44,406 bases of DNA, taken from Paraburkholderia silviterrae. GTDB taxonomy: Bacteria; Pseudomonadota; Gammaproteobacteria; Burkholderiales; Burkholderiaceae. The notes under the pieces were generated by a model. It was not told the origin of the DNA and did no database searches. It saw nothing but the letters and a program-made list of their open reading frames with translations. Below are positions 26,114 through 34,405 of this stretch, piece by piece (the first letter of the stretch is position 1; each line of letters begins with the position of its first letter). Position numbers and translations under genes: made by a program. The DNA is taken from positions 1-44,406 of the forward strand of contig NZ_SMRP01000010.1 of assembly GCF_004353915.1 (NCBI RefSeq). Reading direction: 5' to 3'.

Positions 26114-26806
26114 TTAATTGGTGCCGGCGAGCGAGACGCGCGTAAGCAAGCCGGTATCCACATGCAATGCAATCGCGGCCACGCCCGCGAGAACCGCCAC
26201 ACCCAGCGCGCGCCGGATCCACTCGCCCACGCCGAGGCTGCGCTTCATCGCGGCGAACACCTTGCCGCCCACGGCGAGCGCCAGCGCGAGTGAGCACGCC
26301 GCGCCGAGTGCGTAGGCGAACAGCAGTAGCGAAGTGCGGGCGCTCGCGCCTTGCAGCGCGGCGCCGGTCAGAATCACGCCGAGAATGGGGCCTGCGCACG
26401 GCGCCCACAGCAGGCCGGTCGCCACGCCGAGCAGCAGCGAGGGCGCGACGCTCGCGCGCCCGTGCTGGGCCGCATCAGCAGAGGCTGAGAGCCGCTCGCC
26501 CAGCGAGACGAGCGGGCGCGTGAGGCGCTCGGCGAGCGTGGGCAGCAGCAGGGCGAGCCCGAATACCGCGAGCAGCGCGAGGGCGGCGTAGCGCGCGTAC
26601 TGGTTGGCCGCGACGGCCCAGCCGCCACCCACGGCGGCGAGCGCGCCGACTGCGCTGAATGCCGCGGCCATGCCGACCAGCATCGGCAGGCCGTTGCGCA
26701 GAAATGGCTGGCCCGCGCGTGCGAACACGAAAGGCAGGACGGGCAGGATGCAGGGGCTCGCGATCGTCAGGGCGCCGCCGAGCCAGGCAATCAAAAGCAA
26801 GATCAT
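26114..26806 (-). CDS. DipZ-like N-terminal part: CcdA-type thiol transporter domain
   Basis: The 230-residue protein has about six membrane helices and the two conserved CcdA cysteines, Cys19 (IASPCILPVLPF) and Cys137 (LLWAPCAGPILG). CcdA/DsbD-type domains carry electrons from cytoplasmic thioredoxin across the membrane to periplasmic thioredoxin-like partners. GGAGAA precedes the ATG. The frame stops at TAA (26114-26116) directly after the last helix, and the thioredoxin domain continues in the same frame beyond it. A single C-to-T change from CAA (Gln) would explain the stop. The piece could still work as a stand-alone CcdA if another periplasmic partner exists. Confidence 0.8.
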   Translation of the reverse strand: MILLLIAWLGGALTIASPCILPVLPFVFARAGQPFLRNGLPMLVGMAAAFSAVGALAAVGGGWAVAANQYARYAALALLAVFGLALLLPTLAERLTRPLVSLGERLSASADAAQHGRASVAPSLLLGVATGLLWAPCAGPILGVILTGAALQGASARTSLLLFAYALGAACSLALALAVGGKVFAAMKRSLGVGEWIRRALGVAVLAGVAAIALHVDTGLLTRVSLAGTN

Positions 26807-26976
26807 GACTGTTCTCCAATCGATCGCATGGGCCGCGTTGGCGCGCCATTGTCGTCGCGTGCGTGGCCGTGCTCGATCGAACTAACGCACGCGCGAGCCG
26901 CTTATTCCGGCAGGTTCAACGCAAAAGCGCCTTCTTTGCAGAAAGTCTCATTGTGAATCGCCACGGTGAATAGGGA

Positions 26977-27004
26977 TTGCTTCGCCTGAATGTTATGTTA
27001 TAAC
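26977..27004 (+). promoter_or_regulatory. Predicted promoter of the TonB receptor operon
   Basis: TTGCTT at 26977-26982 (-35), a 16-base spacer and TATAAC at 26999-27004 (-10). The spacer and -10 are covered by the Zur-like box, the classic position for repression by a zinc-loaded regulator. Confidence 0.6.
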
Positions 27005-27006
27005 AT
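26990..27006. promoter_or_regulatory. Zur-box-like operator
   Basis: ATGTTATGTTATAACAT matches the proteobacterial Zur consensus ATGTTATA-N-TATAACAT at 15 of 16 defined positions; the right-hand 12 bases form a perfect ATGTTA/TAACAT palindrome. It does not fit the Fur pattern GATAATGATAATCATTATC. It lies 81 bases before the TonB receptor ATG and 184 bases before the divergent dipZ-like gene. Confidence 0.75.
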
Positions 27007-27086
27007 CTCAGAAAATGCGCTTCGCTTAGATCCGGCGCGTCCTCGCATCAGACGAGGCACTTCCACCCCTGAACCACAACAAGACA

Positions 27087-29438
27087 ATGAACCGCTCGCT
27101 GATCACGCAGGCCGGTAGGCTTTTGTTCGCCTGTACACTTTGCACCCCCGCATTCGCCGCCAGCGGCGAAGCCGCGCTTTCCGGCTCGGTGGCCGACGCG
27201 CAAGGCCACGCACCCGCCCACGCGCAGATTTCGCTTCAGGACGCCAGCGGCCATGCCGTTGCCCAAACGACAGCCGACGCAACCGGGCACTTTCGTCTCG
27301 ACCACCTCGCTCCAGGCACTTATGCGGTCACGGTCGAGGCAAAGGGATACGGCGCCGTCACCCGCGTCGCGACCGTGGCGCAGGGGACCGTGCCCGAGCC
27401 GCTCGCCGTCGTGCTCCAGAAAGACAGCACGCTCGACGTGACCGTCAACGCGCAGCGCCTCGACCGCGCCCGCAACGGCCTTCAGCCCGAAGTGGGCGCG
27501 AGCGTCTACCGGATCACGCAGACCGATATCGACAACTCGCCGCAAGGCGCGAACACGCCGCTCAATCAGGTGCTGCTGCAGGCGCCCGGCGTCGCCAACG
27601 ATTCGTATGGCCAGTTGCACGTGCGAGGCGATCACGCGGATCTGCAATATCGCCTCAACGGCATCATCATTCCGGAGCCCATCAGCGGTTTCGGGCAATC
27701 GCTCGACGCGCGCATCATCGACCAGGTGAATCTCGTGACGGGCGCGTTGCCGGCGCAGTACGGCTATCGCACGGCGGGCATCGTCGATATCCGCACGAAA
27801 TCGGGTGACGCCGGCAATGGCGGCACTATCGACGTGTACGGCGGCAGCCACCAGACCATTCAGACGAGCGCCGATGTCTTCGGCTCGAGCGGCCCGTTCA
27901 GCTATTACTTCTCCGGCTCGCTCGGGGAGAACAATCTGGGCATCGAGGCGCCCACCGCGGACGGCAGCCCGCTGCACGACCACACGCGCCAGGGCAACGG
28001 CTTCGGCTACATGTCGTATCTGCTCAATCCGCTTACGCGCGTGAGCGTGATGTTCGGCGCCACGAGCAATCAGTTCGAGATTCCCAATACGCCGGGGCTG
28101 ACACCCGTCTATACGCTCAACGGCCAGTCCACTTTCAATTCGGCGAATCTCAACGAAACGCAGTCGGAACTGAACAATTTCGCGGTCGTGGCGCTGCAGG
28201 GCACCAATGGCGAGGCGCTCGACTACCAGATCGCGCTCTTCACGCGCTATACGCGCACTCAGTTCAATCCGGACCCGGTGGGCGACCTGATCTTCAATGG
28301 CGTCGCCTCGCAGGACTTCCACAGCAACCAGGCGAACGGCGTCCAGGCTGACTTCACTTATCGGTTGAACGATCGACACACGCTGCGCGCCGGGCTCATG
28401 TTCGAGCAGGAGCACGCCGTATTCGACGACAGCGTGGCCGTGTTCCCCGTCGATGCAAACGGCAACCAGACCTCCGATCAGCCGTTCACCGTGCAGGATT
28501 CGAACACCAGGACGGGCTATCTCTACAGTCTCTACCTGCAGGACGAATGGAAGCTCGCGCCGAAGCTCACACTCAACTACGGCGTGCGCTACGACCGCAT
28601 GGACGCGTACGTGCAGGCCGGACAGCTGAGCCCGCGCATCGGCCTCGTGTACCAGCCGACCAATGCCACCACGTTGCACGCGGGCTATGCGCGCTATTTC
28701 ACGCCGCCGGCGTTCGAGCTCGTTTCGGATTCGACGATCAGCAAGTTCAATGGCACGACTAATCAAAGCCTGACCTCGCAGAACGATCCAGTGAAGCCGG
28801 AGCGCGACGATTATTTCGACATCGGCATCACGCAGCGCCTGACGCCCGCGTTGACCGTCGGGCTTGATGCGTACTACAAGCGCGCACGCGATCTGCTCGA
28901 CGAAGGGCAGTTCGGCACCGCGCTCATCTTCACGCCGTTCAACTATCAGTACGGGCGCGTCTATGGCGTGGAGTTCACGTCGAGCTACCACCAGGACAAT
29001 GTGAGCGCGTACCTGAACGTCGCGTACAGCCGGGCGCAGGGCAAGAACATCGAATCGGCGCAGTTCAATTTCGATGCCGAGGAGCTGGCCTATATCTCGA
29101 ACCACTGGGTCTACCTCGATCACGACCAGCGCATCACCGCGTCGTTCGGCGGCGCCTGGACGCTCGGCATGACGACGCTCACGGCCGATGCGATCGTCGG
29201 TAGCGGCCTGCGCAGCGGCTTTGCGAACACCGATCGCCTGCCATGGTATGCGCAGGTCAATCTGGGCGTGATCCAGCGCTTCAACGAGCCGATGATAGGC
29301 AAGTTCGACGCCCGGCTCGTGCTCGTCAATGCGTTCGGCCGCGTCTACGAGCTGCGCGACGGCTCTGGCATCGGCGTGGGCGCGCCCCAGTATGGTCCGC
29401 AGCGCGCGATCTACGCTGGCCTCACCAGGCACTTTTGA
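27087..29438 (+). CDS. TonB-dependent outer membrane receptor with N-terminal carboxypeptidase-regulatory-like domain
   Basis: The 783-residue protein has a signal peptide (cleavage after AFA, about residue 25), a carboxypeptidase-regulatory-like beta-sandwich at about 28-108 (LSGSVADAQGHAPAHAQISL), a plug domain at about 120-235 (LLQAPGVANDSYGQLHVRGD) and a 22-strand barrel to the terminal phenylalanine (RHF). These receptors import large or scarce ligands using TonB energy. The Zur-like box overlapping its promoter suggests zinc or a zinc-binding compound, and the ExbB, ExbD and TonB genes that follow would make the system self-sufficient. The His-rich loop of ZnuD is absent, so direct zinc binding is not shown. 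Confidence 0.88.
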   Translation: MNRSLITQAGRLLFACTLCTPAFAASGEAALSGSVADAQGHAPAHAQISLQDASGHAVAQTTADATGHFRLDHLAPGTYAVTVEAKGYGAVTRVATVAQGTVPEPLAVVLQKDSTLDVTVNAQRLDRARNGLQPEVGASVYRITQTDIDNSPQGANTPLNQVLLQAPGVANDSYGQLHVRGDHADLQYRLNGIIIPEPISGFGQSLDARIIDQVNLVTGALPAQYGYRTAGIVDIRTKSGDAGNGGTIDVYGGSHQTIQTSADVFGSSGPFSYYFSGSLGENNLGIEAPTADGSPLHDHTRQGNGFGYMSYLLNPLTRVSVMFGATSNQFEIPNTPGLTPVYTLNGQSTFNSANLNETQSELNNFAVVALQGTNGEALDYQIALFTRYTRTQFNPDPVGDLIFNGVASQDFHSNQANGVQADFTYRLNDRHTLRAGLMFEQEHAVFDDSVAVFPVDANGNQTSDQPFTVQDSNTRTGYLYSLYLQDEWKLAPKLTLNYGVRYDRMDAYVQAGQLSPRIGLVYQPTNATTLHAGYARYFTPPAFELVSDSTISKFNGTTNQSLTSQNDPVKPERDDYFDIGITQRLTPALTVGLDAYYKRARDLLDEGQFGTALIFTPFNYQYGRVYGVEFTSSYHQDNVSAYLNVAYSRAQGKNIESAQFNFDAEELAYISNHWVYLDHDQRITASFGGAWTLGMTTLTADAIVGSGLRSGFANTDRLPWYAQVNLGVIQRFNEPMIGKFDARLVLVNAFGRVYELRDGSGIGVGAPQYGPQRAIYAGLTRHF

Positions 29439-29472
29439 TCGATTGCTTTCCGCTTAAAGGTAAAGGAGCCCC

Positions 29473-30081
29473 ATGATGAGCGACTGGAACAGTGTTGCCG
29501 AGGCATTGAAGCTCGGCGGCTGGGTCGTCTACCCGCTGAGCTTGCTGGCGATCGTCGCGCTTGCGGTCACGTTCGATCGTGCCTGGGTGTGGTGGCGCTA
29601 CGCCAGCGTGCCGCGCAACGAAGCGGCGCGAGCGCTGCCCGATGGCCATGTGCTGCGGCGCCTCGATGCGCTGTTCGACGAGGCGCTCGCCCCTCGCGGC
29701 GCGCCCATCTGGTTCATCGAGACGCAGGTCGACACAGCCGCCTCGCAGATCCAGCGTGACATGAGCCGCGGCCTCTGGATGCTCGAGACGATCGTGACGG
29801 CCGCGCCGCTGCTCGGGCTGCTCGGCACGATCGTCGGCATGATGCATTCGTTCCGGCTCATCGGCGGCGATGGTCTCGTCAATCCCACGGGCGTGTCGGG
29901 GGGCGTCGCGCAGGCGCTTGTGGCCACCGCAATCGGGCTCGTGATCGCGCTGGTCTCGCTCTTTTCGTTCAACTACTTTTCGCGCCGCATGGACCGGCTC
30001 ATGGACGAGCTGGAGAGCTTCGCCAACACGCGGCTCGGGGCCATGCGGCTCGCGCGCGAACGTTCGGGAGCGGCCGCATGA
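29473..30081 (+). CDS. exbB: ExbB/TolQ-family proton channel protein
   Basis: The 202-residue protein has the three-helix MotA/TolQ/ExbB layout: a first helix at about 17-38 (GGWVVYPLSLLAIVALAVTF), then the conserved block TAAPLLGLLGTIVGMMHSF followed by GVAQALVATAIGLVIALVSL. It forms the pentameric channel that, with ExbD, uses the proton gradient to energise TonB. AAAGGAG lies before the ATG, 34 bases after the receptor stop. The end overlaps exbD by 4 bases. Confidence 0.93.
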   Translation: MMSDWNSVAEALKLGGWVVYPLSLLAIVALAVTFDRAWVWWRYASVPRNEAARALPDGHVLRRLDALFDEALAPRGAPIWFIETQVDTAASQIQRDMSRGLWMLETIVTAAPLLGLLGTIVGMMHSFRLIGGDGLVNPTGVSGGVAQALVATAIGLVIALVSLFSFNYFSRRMDRLMDELESFANTRLGAMRLARERSGAAA

Positions 30082-30476
30082 AGCTGCGTCGCGCGCGCAC
30101 ATCGAGGCGTGGCCGCATCGAGATCATTCCGATGATCGACGTGATGTTCTTTCTGCTCGCCACGTTCATGCTCACGACCCTGGCGATGCAAAGGCTCGAT
30201 GCGGTGCATATCGACCTGCCCAGCGGCCAGGCGCAGCCGATGCAAGCCGACAAGCCGCTCACGCTGGCCGTGAATCGCGCCAATCAGGTCTTCGTGAATC
30301 AGCAGCCTGTGCGGCTCGATGAGGTGGACCGCGCTGTGGCGAAGCTGCTTCGCAAGGATGGCGATGTGATCGTGGCCGCGGACGATGGCGCTTCGCATGG
30401 CGTTGTGGTGAAGGCCATTCTCGAAGCGCGAAAGGCGGGTGCAGAGCATTTTCTGGTTGCCGTGCATCGTGAGTAG
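30078..30476 (+). CDS. exbD: ExbD/TolR-family protein
   Basis: The 132-residue protein has a short Arg-rich cytoplasmic start, then IEIIPMIDVMFFLLATFMLT, which contains the single membrane helix and the essential aspartate (MIDVMF), and a periplasmic domain. ExbD pairs with ExbB to drive TonB. Its ATG overlaps the exbB stop (ATGA). Length is usual for the family. Confidence 0.93.
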   Translation: MKLRRARTSRRGRIEIIPMIDVMFFLLATFMLTTLAMQRLDAVHIDLPSGQAQPMQADKPLTLAVNRANQVFVNQQPVRLDEVDRAVAKLLRKDGDVIVAADDGASHGVVVKAILEARKAGAEHFLVAVHRE

Positions 30477-30483
30477 CGCGCCG

Positions 30484-31293
30484 ATGTCACGTCGCCACGA
30501 TAGCGGCAACACGACCGGCGGCACGACCGGCAACGCGACCGGCAACGACAGCGGGCATGGCAGCGTGCCGCGTTTCATCGTTGCTGCGATGTTCGCCGCC
30601 GCCGCATGGTGGCTCTTTCTCGCGCATGCCCGTTGGCTCATTGGCGGTGAACAGTCCGCGGCCTCGCCGCGCCCGCCGATCGAGCTTCAGGTGATCGAAT
30701 TGCCGGGCGCGCCGCACGCGAGTGAGACGGCGCAGCCGAGCGTCCCGCACGATGATGCACCTGCTGTGTCTCATCGCAAGCCAGTGTCTGCGCGCTCATC
30801 GCAGACGCCGCGCAGCAGCACCGTGCACGACGTGCCGCGTGCGATACGGCCGTCACTTCCAGCGCCTGAGGTTACGCGGGACACGAGGCCCGCGCAGCAT
30901 GACGCGAGCGCACCGGCAACGCCCGTGGCCAAAGCCGCGCCCGGGACTCCGGACATGCCGCCCACCAGCGGCGGCACGGCGGCGTCGGGTGAGCCCCAGC
31001 ATGCGCCCAGTTCGTCCGGGGGCATCAGCCAGCAGGCGTGGCTGCTGGCACAACCGCTGCCGGAATTGCCCGACGATCTGCGCGAGCAGGGCTATCAGGC
31101 GGTGGCTGTCGCGCGCTTTGCCGTCCATGCGGACGGCACCTTCGACGTCGAGCTCCTGAAGCCCACGCAGATTCCGCGGCTCAATCAGATCCTGCTCACC
31201 ACGCTTCGGCAGTGGCGCTTCTTTCCTGCCATGGAGAACGGCCACCCTGTGGAAAGCCATCAGGACGTCCGAGTTCATTTCAACGTGAATTGA
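30484..31293 (+). CDS. tonB: TonB-family energy transducer
   Basis: The 269-residue reading from ATG 30484 has a Gly/Thr/Asn-rich start, one membrane helix at about 32-52 (IVAAMFAAAAWWLFLAHA), a long Pro/Ala/Ser spacer and a C-terminal TonB domain (AVARFAVHADGTFDVELLKP, TTLRQWRFFPAMENG). TonB spans the periplasm and pulls on the receptor plug. GTG 30469 would overlap exbD by 8 bases and is an alternative start. It closes the receptor-exbB-exbD-tonB operon. Confidence 0.88.
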   Translation: MSRRHDSGNTTGGTTGNATGNDSGHGSVPRFIVAAMFAAAAWWLFLAHARWLIGGEQSAASPRPPIELQVIELPGAPHASETAQPSVPHDDAPAVSHRKPVSARSSQTPRSSTVHDVPRAIRPSLPAPEVTRDTRPAQHDASAPATPVAKAAPGTPDMPPTSGGTAASGEPQHAPSSSGGISQQAWLLAQPLPELPDDLREQGYQAVAVARFAVHADGTFDVELLKPTQIPRLNQILLTTLRQWRFFPAMENGHPVESHQDVRVHFNVN

Positions 31294-31360
31294 TTCGGCA
31301 AGCGGGCTCGGAAGCGCGCGCTCGTGCAGCGATGCTCCACCGGTGTCACGGATTCGCCGC

Positions 31361-32704
31361 TCAAACCAGCTCGACCCGCTTGATCTCCTTGACGATCACG
31401 AGATAGCTGAGCACGGTGACCACCGCATTGACGCCCACGAACGCGAGCGCGCCGTCGAAGGAGCCCGTCTTCGCCACGAGGTAGCCGATCACGATGGGGG
31501 TGACGATGCCGGCCGCGTTGCCGAACATGTTGAAGATCGAGCCTGAGAGGCCGATGGCTTCTTTCGGCGCCGTGTCGGCGACCACGGCCCAGCCGAGCGC
31601 GCCCACGCCCTTGCCGAAGAACGCGAGCGACATCAACGCCACCACGATCCAGTCGCTGTGCACGTAGTTGCAGCCGACGATGCAGGCCGAAAGCGCCATG
31701 CCGCCCACGATCGGCACCTTGCGCGCCATGGTGAGCGAAAGGCCGCCGCGAATCAAGGCGTCGGAGATCACGCCACCGAGCACGCCGCCGAGAAAGCCGC
31801 AGACCGCGGGCAGCGAGGCCACCATGCCCGCGTGCAGGATCGTCATGCCGCGCGCCTGCACGAGGTAGATCGGGAACCACGTGAGAAAGAAATACGTGAG
31901 GACGTTGATGCAGAACTGCGCGAGATAGACGCCCACCAGCATGCGGTTCGTGAGCAACTGGCGCACGCGTTGCCAGCCGTCGCCAGTCGTGCGTTCGCCG
32001 CGCGCTTTCGGCTGATGGCCGTACACGAGACCGCCGCCTTGCTCGATGTATTCCAGCTCCTGACGGTTCACATGCGGATGGGTTGCTGGATGCTTCATGA
32101 CCCTGAGCCACACCAACGCGAGCACGAGGCCTCCGACGCCCATCATGAGATACACGTGATGCCAGCCGTATGCGTGCGTGACCCAGGCCATCAGCGGCGT
32201 GAAGACCACGGCCGCGAAGTACTGCGCCGAGTTGAAGATGGCCGACGCGGTGCCGCGCTCCTGGGTCGGAAACCAGCTCGCGACCACTTTCGCGTTGGCG
32301 GGGAAGGCGGGCGATTCCGCGACGCCCATTGCAAAGCGCAGCACGAACAGGGCGGCGACGGCGGCGGCCGCGCTGCCCAGCACGCCGATCGCGCCTTGCA
32401 GCAACGTGAAGAGCGACCAGAAGAAGATACTGGCGGCATAGACGCGGCGCGCGCCGAAGCGGTCGAGGATCCAGCCCGCGGGCACCTGCGAGAGCACGTA
32501 GGCCCAACTGAACGCCGAGAAGATATACCCCATGCGGATGGCGTCGAGGCCGAACTCCGTGCGCATCGCTGAGCCGGTGACCGAGAGCGTGGCGCGGTCC
32601 GCATAATTGAGCGTCGTGATGATGAAGATCAGCGCGAGGATGAGGTAACGGACCTTCGTACGCGTCGCGACATCGGCCGGGGTTGCGGTGCGGCTCAACG
32701 GCAT
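31361..32704 (-). CDS. gudP: MFS sugar-acid transporter, glucarate/galactarate (GudP/GarP) type
   Basis: The 447-residue protein has about 12 membrane helices and marks of the anion:cation symporter subfamily: TTLNYADRATLSVTG in helix 1, SQVPAGWILDRFGARRVYA, and GVAESPAFPANAKVVASWFP. In the middle loop it carries EYIEQGGGL. GudP and GarP import D-glucarate or galactarate with protons. No glucarate dehydratase is nearby; instead a lactonase gene is divergent and a DenD-like dehydrogenase lies beyond it, so a related aldonic or aldaric acid may be the substrate. Confidence 0.83.
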   Translation of the reverse strand: MPLSRTATPADVATRTKVRYLILALIFIITTLNYADRATLSVTGSAMRTEFGLDAIRMGYIFSAFSWAYVLSQVPAGWILDRFGARRVYAASIFFWSLFTLLQGAIGVLGSAAAAVAALFVLRFAMGVAESPAFPANAKVVASWFPTQERGTASAIFNSAQYFAAVVFTPLMAWVTHAYGWHHVYLMMGVGGLVLALVWLRVMKHPATHPHVNRQELEYIEQGGGLVYGHQPKARGERTTGDGWQRVRQLLTNRMLVGVYLAQFCINVLTYFFLTWFPIYLVQARGMTILHAGMVASLPAVCGFLGGVLGGVISDALIRGGLSLTMARKVPIVGGMALSACIVGCNYVHSDWIVVALMSLAFFGKGVGALGWAVVADTAPKEAIGLSGSIFNMFGNAAGIVTPIVIGYLVAKTGSFDGALAFVGVNAVVTVLSYLVIVKEIKRVELV

Positions 32705-32901
32705 GGGGATGGACCTTGGTAGGTGAGCGAAAGTGAGCGAATGGCCCGTTTGCGGGGTTATGTTGTAAGACGTGTTGTCGGCTTGTCAGTGGCCATCCTA
32801 CAATGGCGCTCATCGCTGGATCAACTGGGTTGCGCGATTTAACGCGTGAATTCCGGGTAAACGTGGAATTGTTGCGGCGCGGTGGTTGTGGGATTGTTTG
32901 A

Positions 32902-32920
32902 AAAGTTGTCGGGCAACTTT
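32902..32920. promoter_or_regulatory. Inverted repeat with GntR/FadR-like core, between transporter and lactonase genes
   Basis: AAAGTTG (32902-32908) and CAACTTT (32914-32920) pair perfectly around TCGGG. The core TTGTCGGGCAA resembles the TTGTC-N-GACAA half-sites bound by FadR-subfamily GntR regulators, which often control sugar-acid genes. No regulator gene is present in the unit. It lies 68 bases before the lactonase ATG. Confidence 0.4.
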
Positions 32921-32987
32921 GCGGTGTGGCCGGTCGCGGCGGCGCCGTCCGGCGGGCGGTTGAGGCAAATACGACAAAAAGGACAAC

Positions 32988-34037
32988 ATGGCTGGCAACG
33001 GTGAGCAGCAAATGGCGGGCGCGACGTATGTGTACGTGTCGAACTCGGAGAGCGAGGACATCTCGGTGTTCCGCATGGACCGCATGGACGAGGCGGCAGG
33101 CAGGCTCGTCGCGGTCCAGACGGTGCCGGCAGGCGGGGCGATCATGCCAATGGCGCTCTCGCCCGACCGGCGCCGGCTCTACGCGGCGTTGCGCTCGCAA
33201 CCGTACTGCGTGGTGAGCTTCGCGATCGATCCGCTCGACGGGCGCCTCACCGAGTTCGGGCGCGCGTCACTTGCCGGGAGCATGGCGTATATCGCCGTCG
33301 ATGCCGCGGGGCGCTATCTGCTGGCTGCTTCGTATGGCGGCAATTTGCTCGCGGTGAACCGCATTGAAGACGACGGCGTGGCTGCCGGCGTGCAGCAGAT
33401 CGTCGGCACGGGGCCGTGCGCGCATGCGATCCGCGCGACGGCCGACAATCGCTTCGTGTTCGCCGCGGTGCTCGGTGCGGATCAGCTAGTGCGGCTCGAT
33501 TTCAATGCATCGACAGGGCAACTCGCCGAAGCACCGGCACTTGCGTGGGCGTTGCCGGCCGGGTCGGGTCCGCGTCATTTCGTGTTCCCGGCGGATGGGC
33601 GCTTCGTCTACCTGCTCGACGAACTCGATGGCAAGCTGCACGCGCTCGCGTTCGACCCCGAGCGCGGTGCCGTGGAACCCATCCAGTCCGTGTCGATCCT
33701 GCCGCCCGATTTTCATGGCGACAAGCCTTGGGGCGCCGATCTGCATCTCACGCCGGACGGGCGCTTCCTCTATGCATCCGAGCGCACGTCCAGCACGCTC
33801 GCGGCGTTTCGCGTGGAGGCGGACACGGGCAAGCTCGCACGCATCGGCACGTATGGCACGCAAAAGCAGCCGCGCGGCTTCAATATCGACCCGTCCGGGC
33901 GCTATCTGTTCGCAGTGGGGCAGCTGTCGCGAGTCATGAGCGTCTACCGCATTGACGCCCAGACCGGTGCTCTGCACGAGGCCGGGCAGTATCCGGTCGG
34001 CAAGGGGGCAAACTGGGTGGAAGTGGTGCGTTGCTGA
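32988..34037 (+). CDS. Lactonase family beta-propeller protein (6-phosphogluconolactonase type)
   Basis: The 349-residue protein is made of seven beta-propeller repeats, each with motifs such as MALSPDRRRLYAALRSQPY, HFVFPADGRFVYLLDEL, LHLTPDGRFLYASERTSST and FNIDPSGRYLFAVGQLSR. This is the YbhE-type lactonase family, which opens 6-phosphogluconolactone or related sugar lactones. GPRHFVF and GADLHLTPDG carry the family's conserved His positions. AAAAAGGA precedes the ATG. Next to a sugar-acid transporter and a sugar-acid dehydrogenase, it may act on a non-phosphorylated aldonolactone. Confidence 0.82.
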   Translation: MAGNGEQQMAGATYVYVSNSESEDISVFRMDRMDEAAGRLVAVQTVPAGGAIMPMALSPDRRRLYAALRSQPYCVVSFAIDPLDGRLTEFGRASLAGSMAYIAVDAAGRYLLAASYGGNLLAVNRIEDDGVAAGVQQIVGTGPCAHAIRATADNRFVFAAVLGADQLVRLDFNASTGQLAEAPALAWALPAGSGPRHFVFPADGRFVYLLDELDGKLHALAFDPERGAVEPIQSVSILPPDFHGDKPWGADLHLTPDGRFLYASERTSSTLAAFRVEADTGKLARIGTYGTQKQPRGFNIDPSGRYLFAVGQLSRVMSVYRIDAQTGALHEAGQYPVGKGANWVEVVRC

Positions 34038-34405
34038 ATCGCGCGCTGCGGACGCATGGCGAGAGCGTGCATCCGCGCAGCGAGCCGTTGAGCCAGTGTG
34101 CGATGCGCTCGCCGGCGAGGCGCGAGCCTTCGGGCTGAATTTCGCGCTGAGCACGAATGTGCTCGTAAGGAAGCGTGGATGTGATCGTTTGAAGCTCGTA
34201 AGGCGTGGCGCGAGCGCGATCCGGGTTTATCATTGGCTCACTCGCGGTCCACGTTTTAGACTGGAGTTTTTCGAGGCCCCGCTTCACCGCCAATCCGACG
34301 ACGACGTACAACGAGCACGCGCTTCTCGAACGTCTCGCAGCGGCGCCGCGCGTCGCGGGGAATGTCCTTTGTGAGTCCCATGATGCATGAACGGAGCGTT
34401 CGAAC
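34038..34405. other. Intergenic region between lactonase and denD-like genes
   Basis: No certain gene is seen in these 368 bases. On the minus strand an open frame from ATG 34233 to 33934 begins MINPDRARATPYELQTI and has a protein-like first half, but it runs into the 3' end of the lactonase gene and matches no family I know. A 10-base direct repeat GCTCGTAAGG occurs at 34163 and 34194. The denD-like promoter must lie here. Confidence 0.35.

Noticed and set aside
26990..27006. Fur box controlling the TonB receptor operon
   Set aside because: The sequence lacks GATAAT repeats and matches the Zur pattern at 15 of 16 positions.
27048..29432. A 794-codon open frame antisense to the TonB receptor gene
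   Set aside because: Arg/Val/Ala/Leu-rich shadow caused by high GC at third positions. The plus-strand gene has a signal peptide, plug and barrel and fits its operon.
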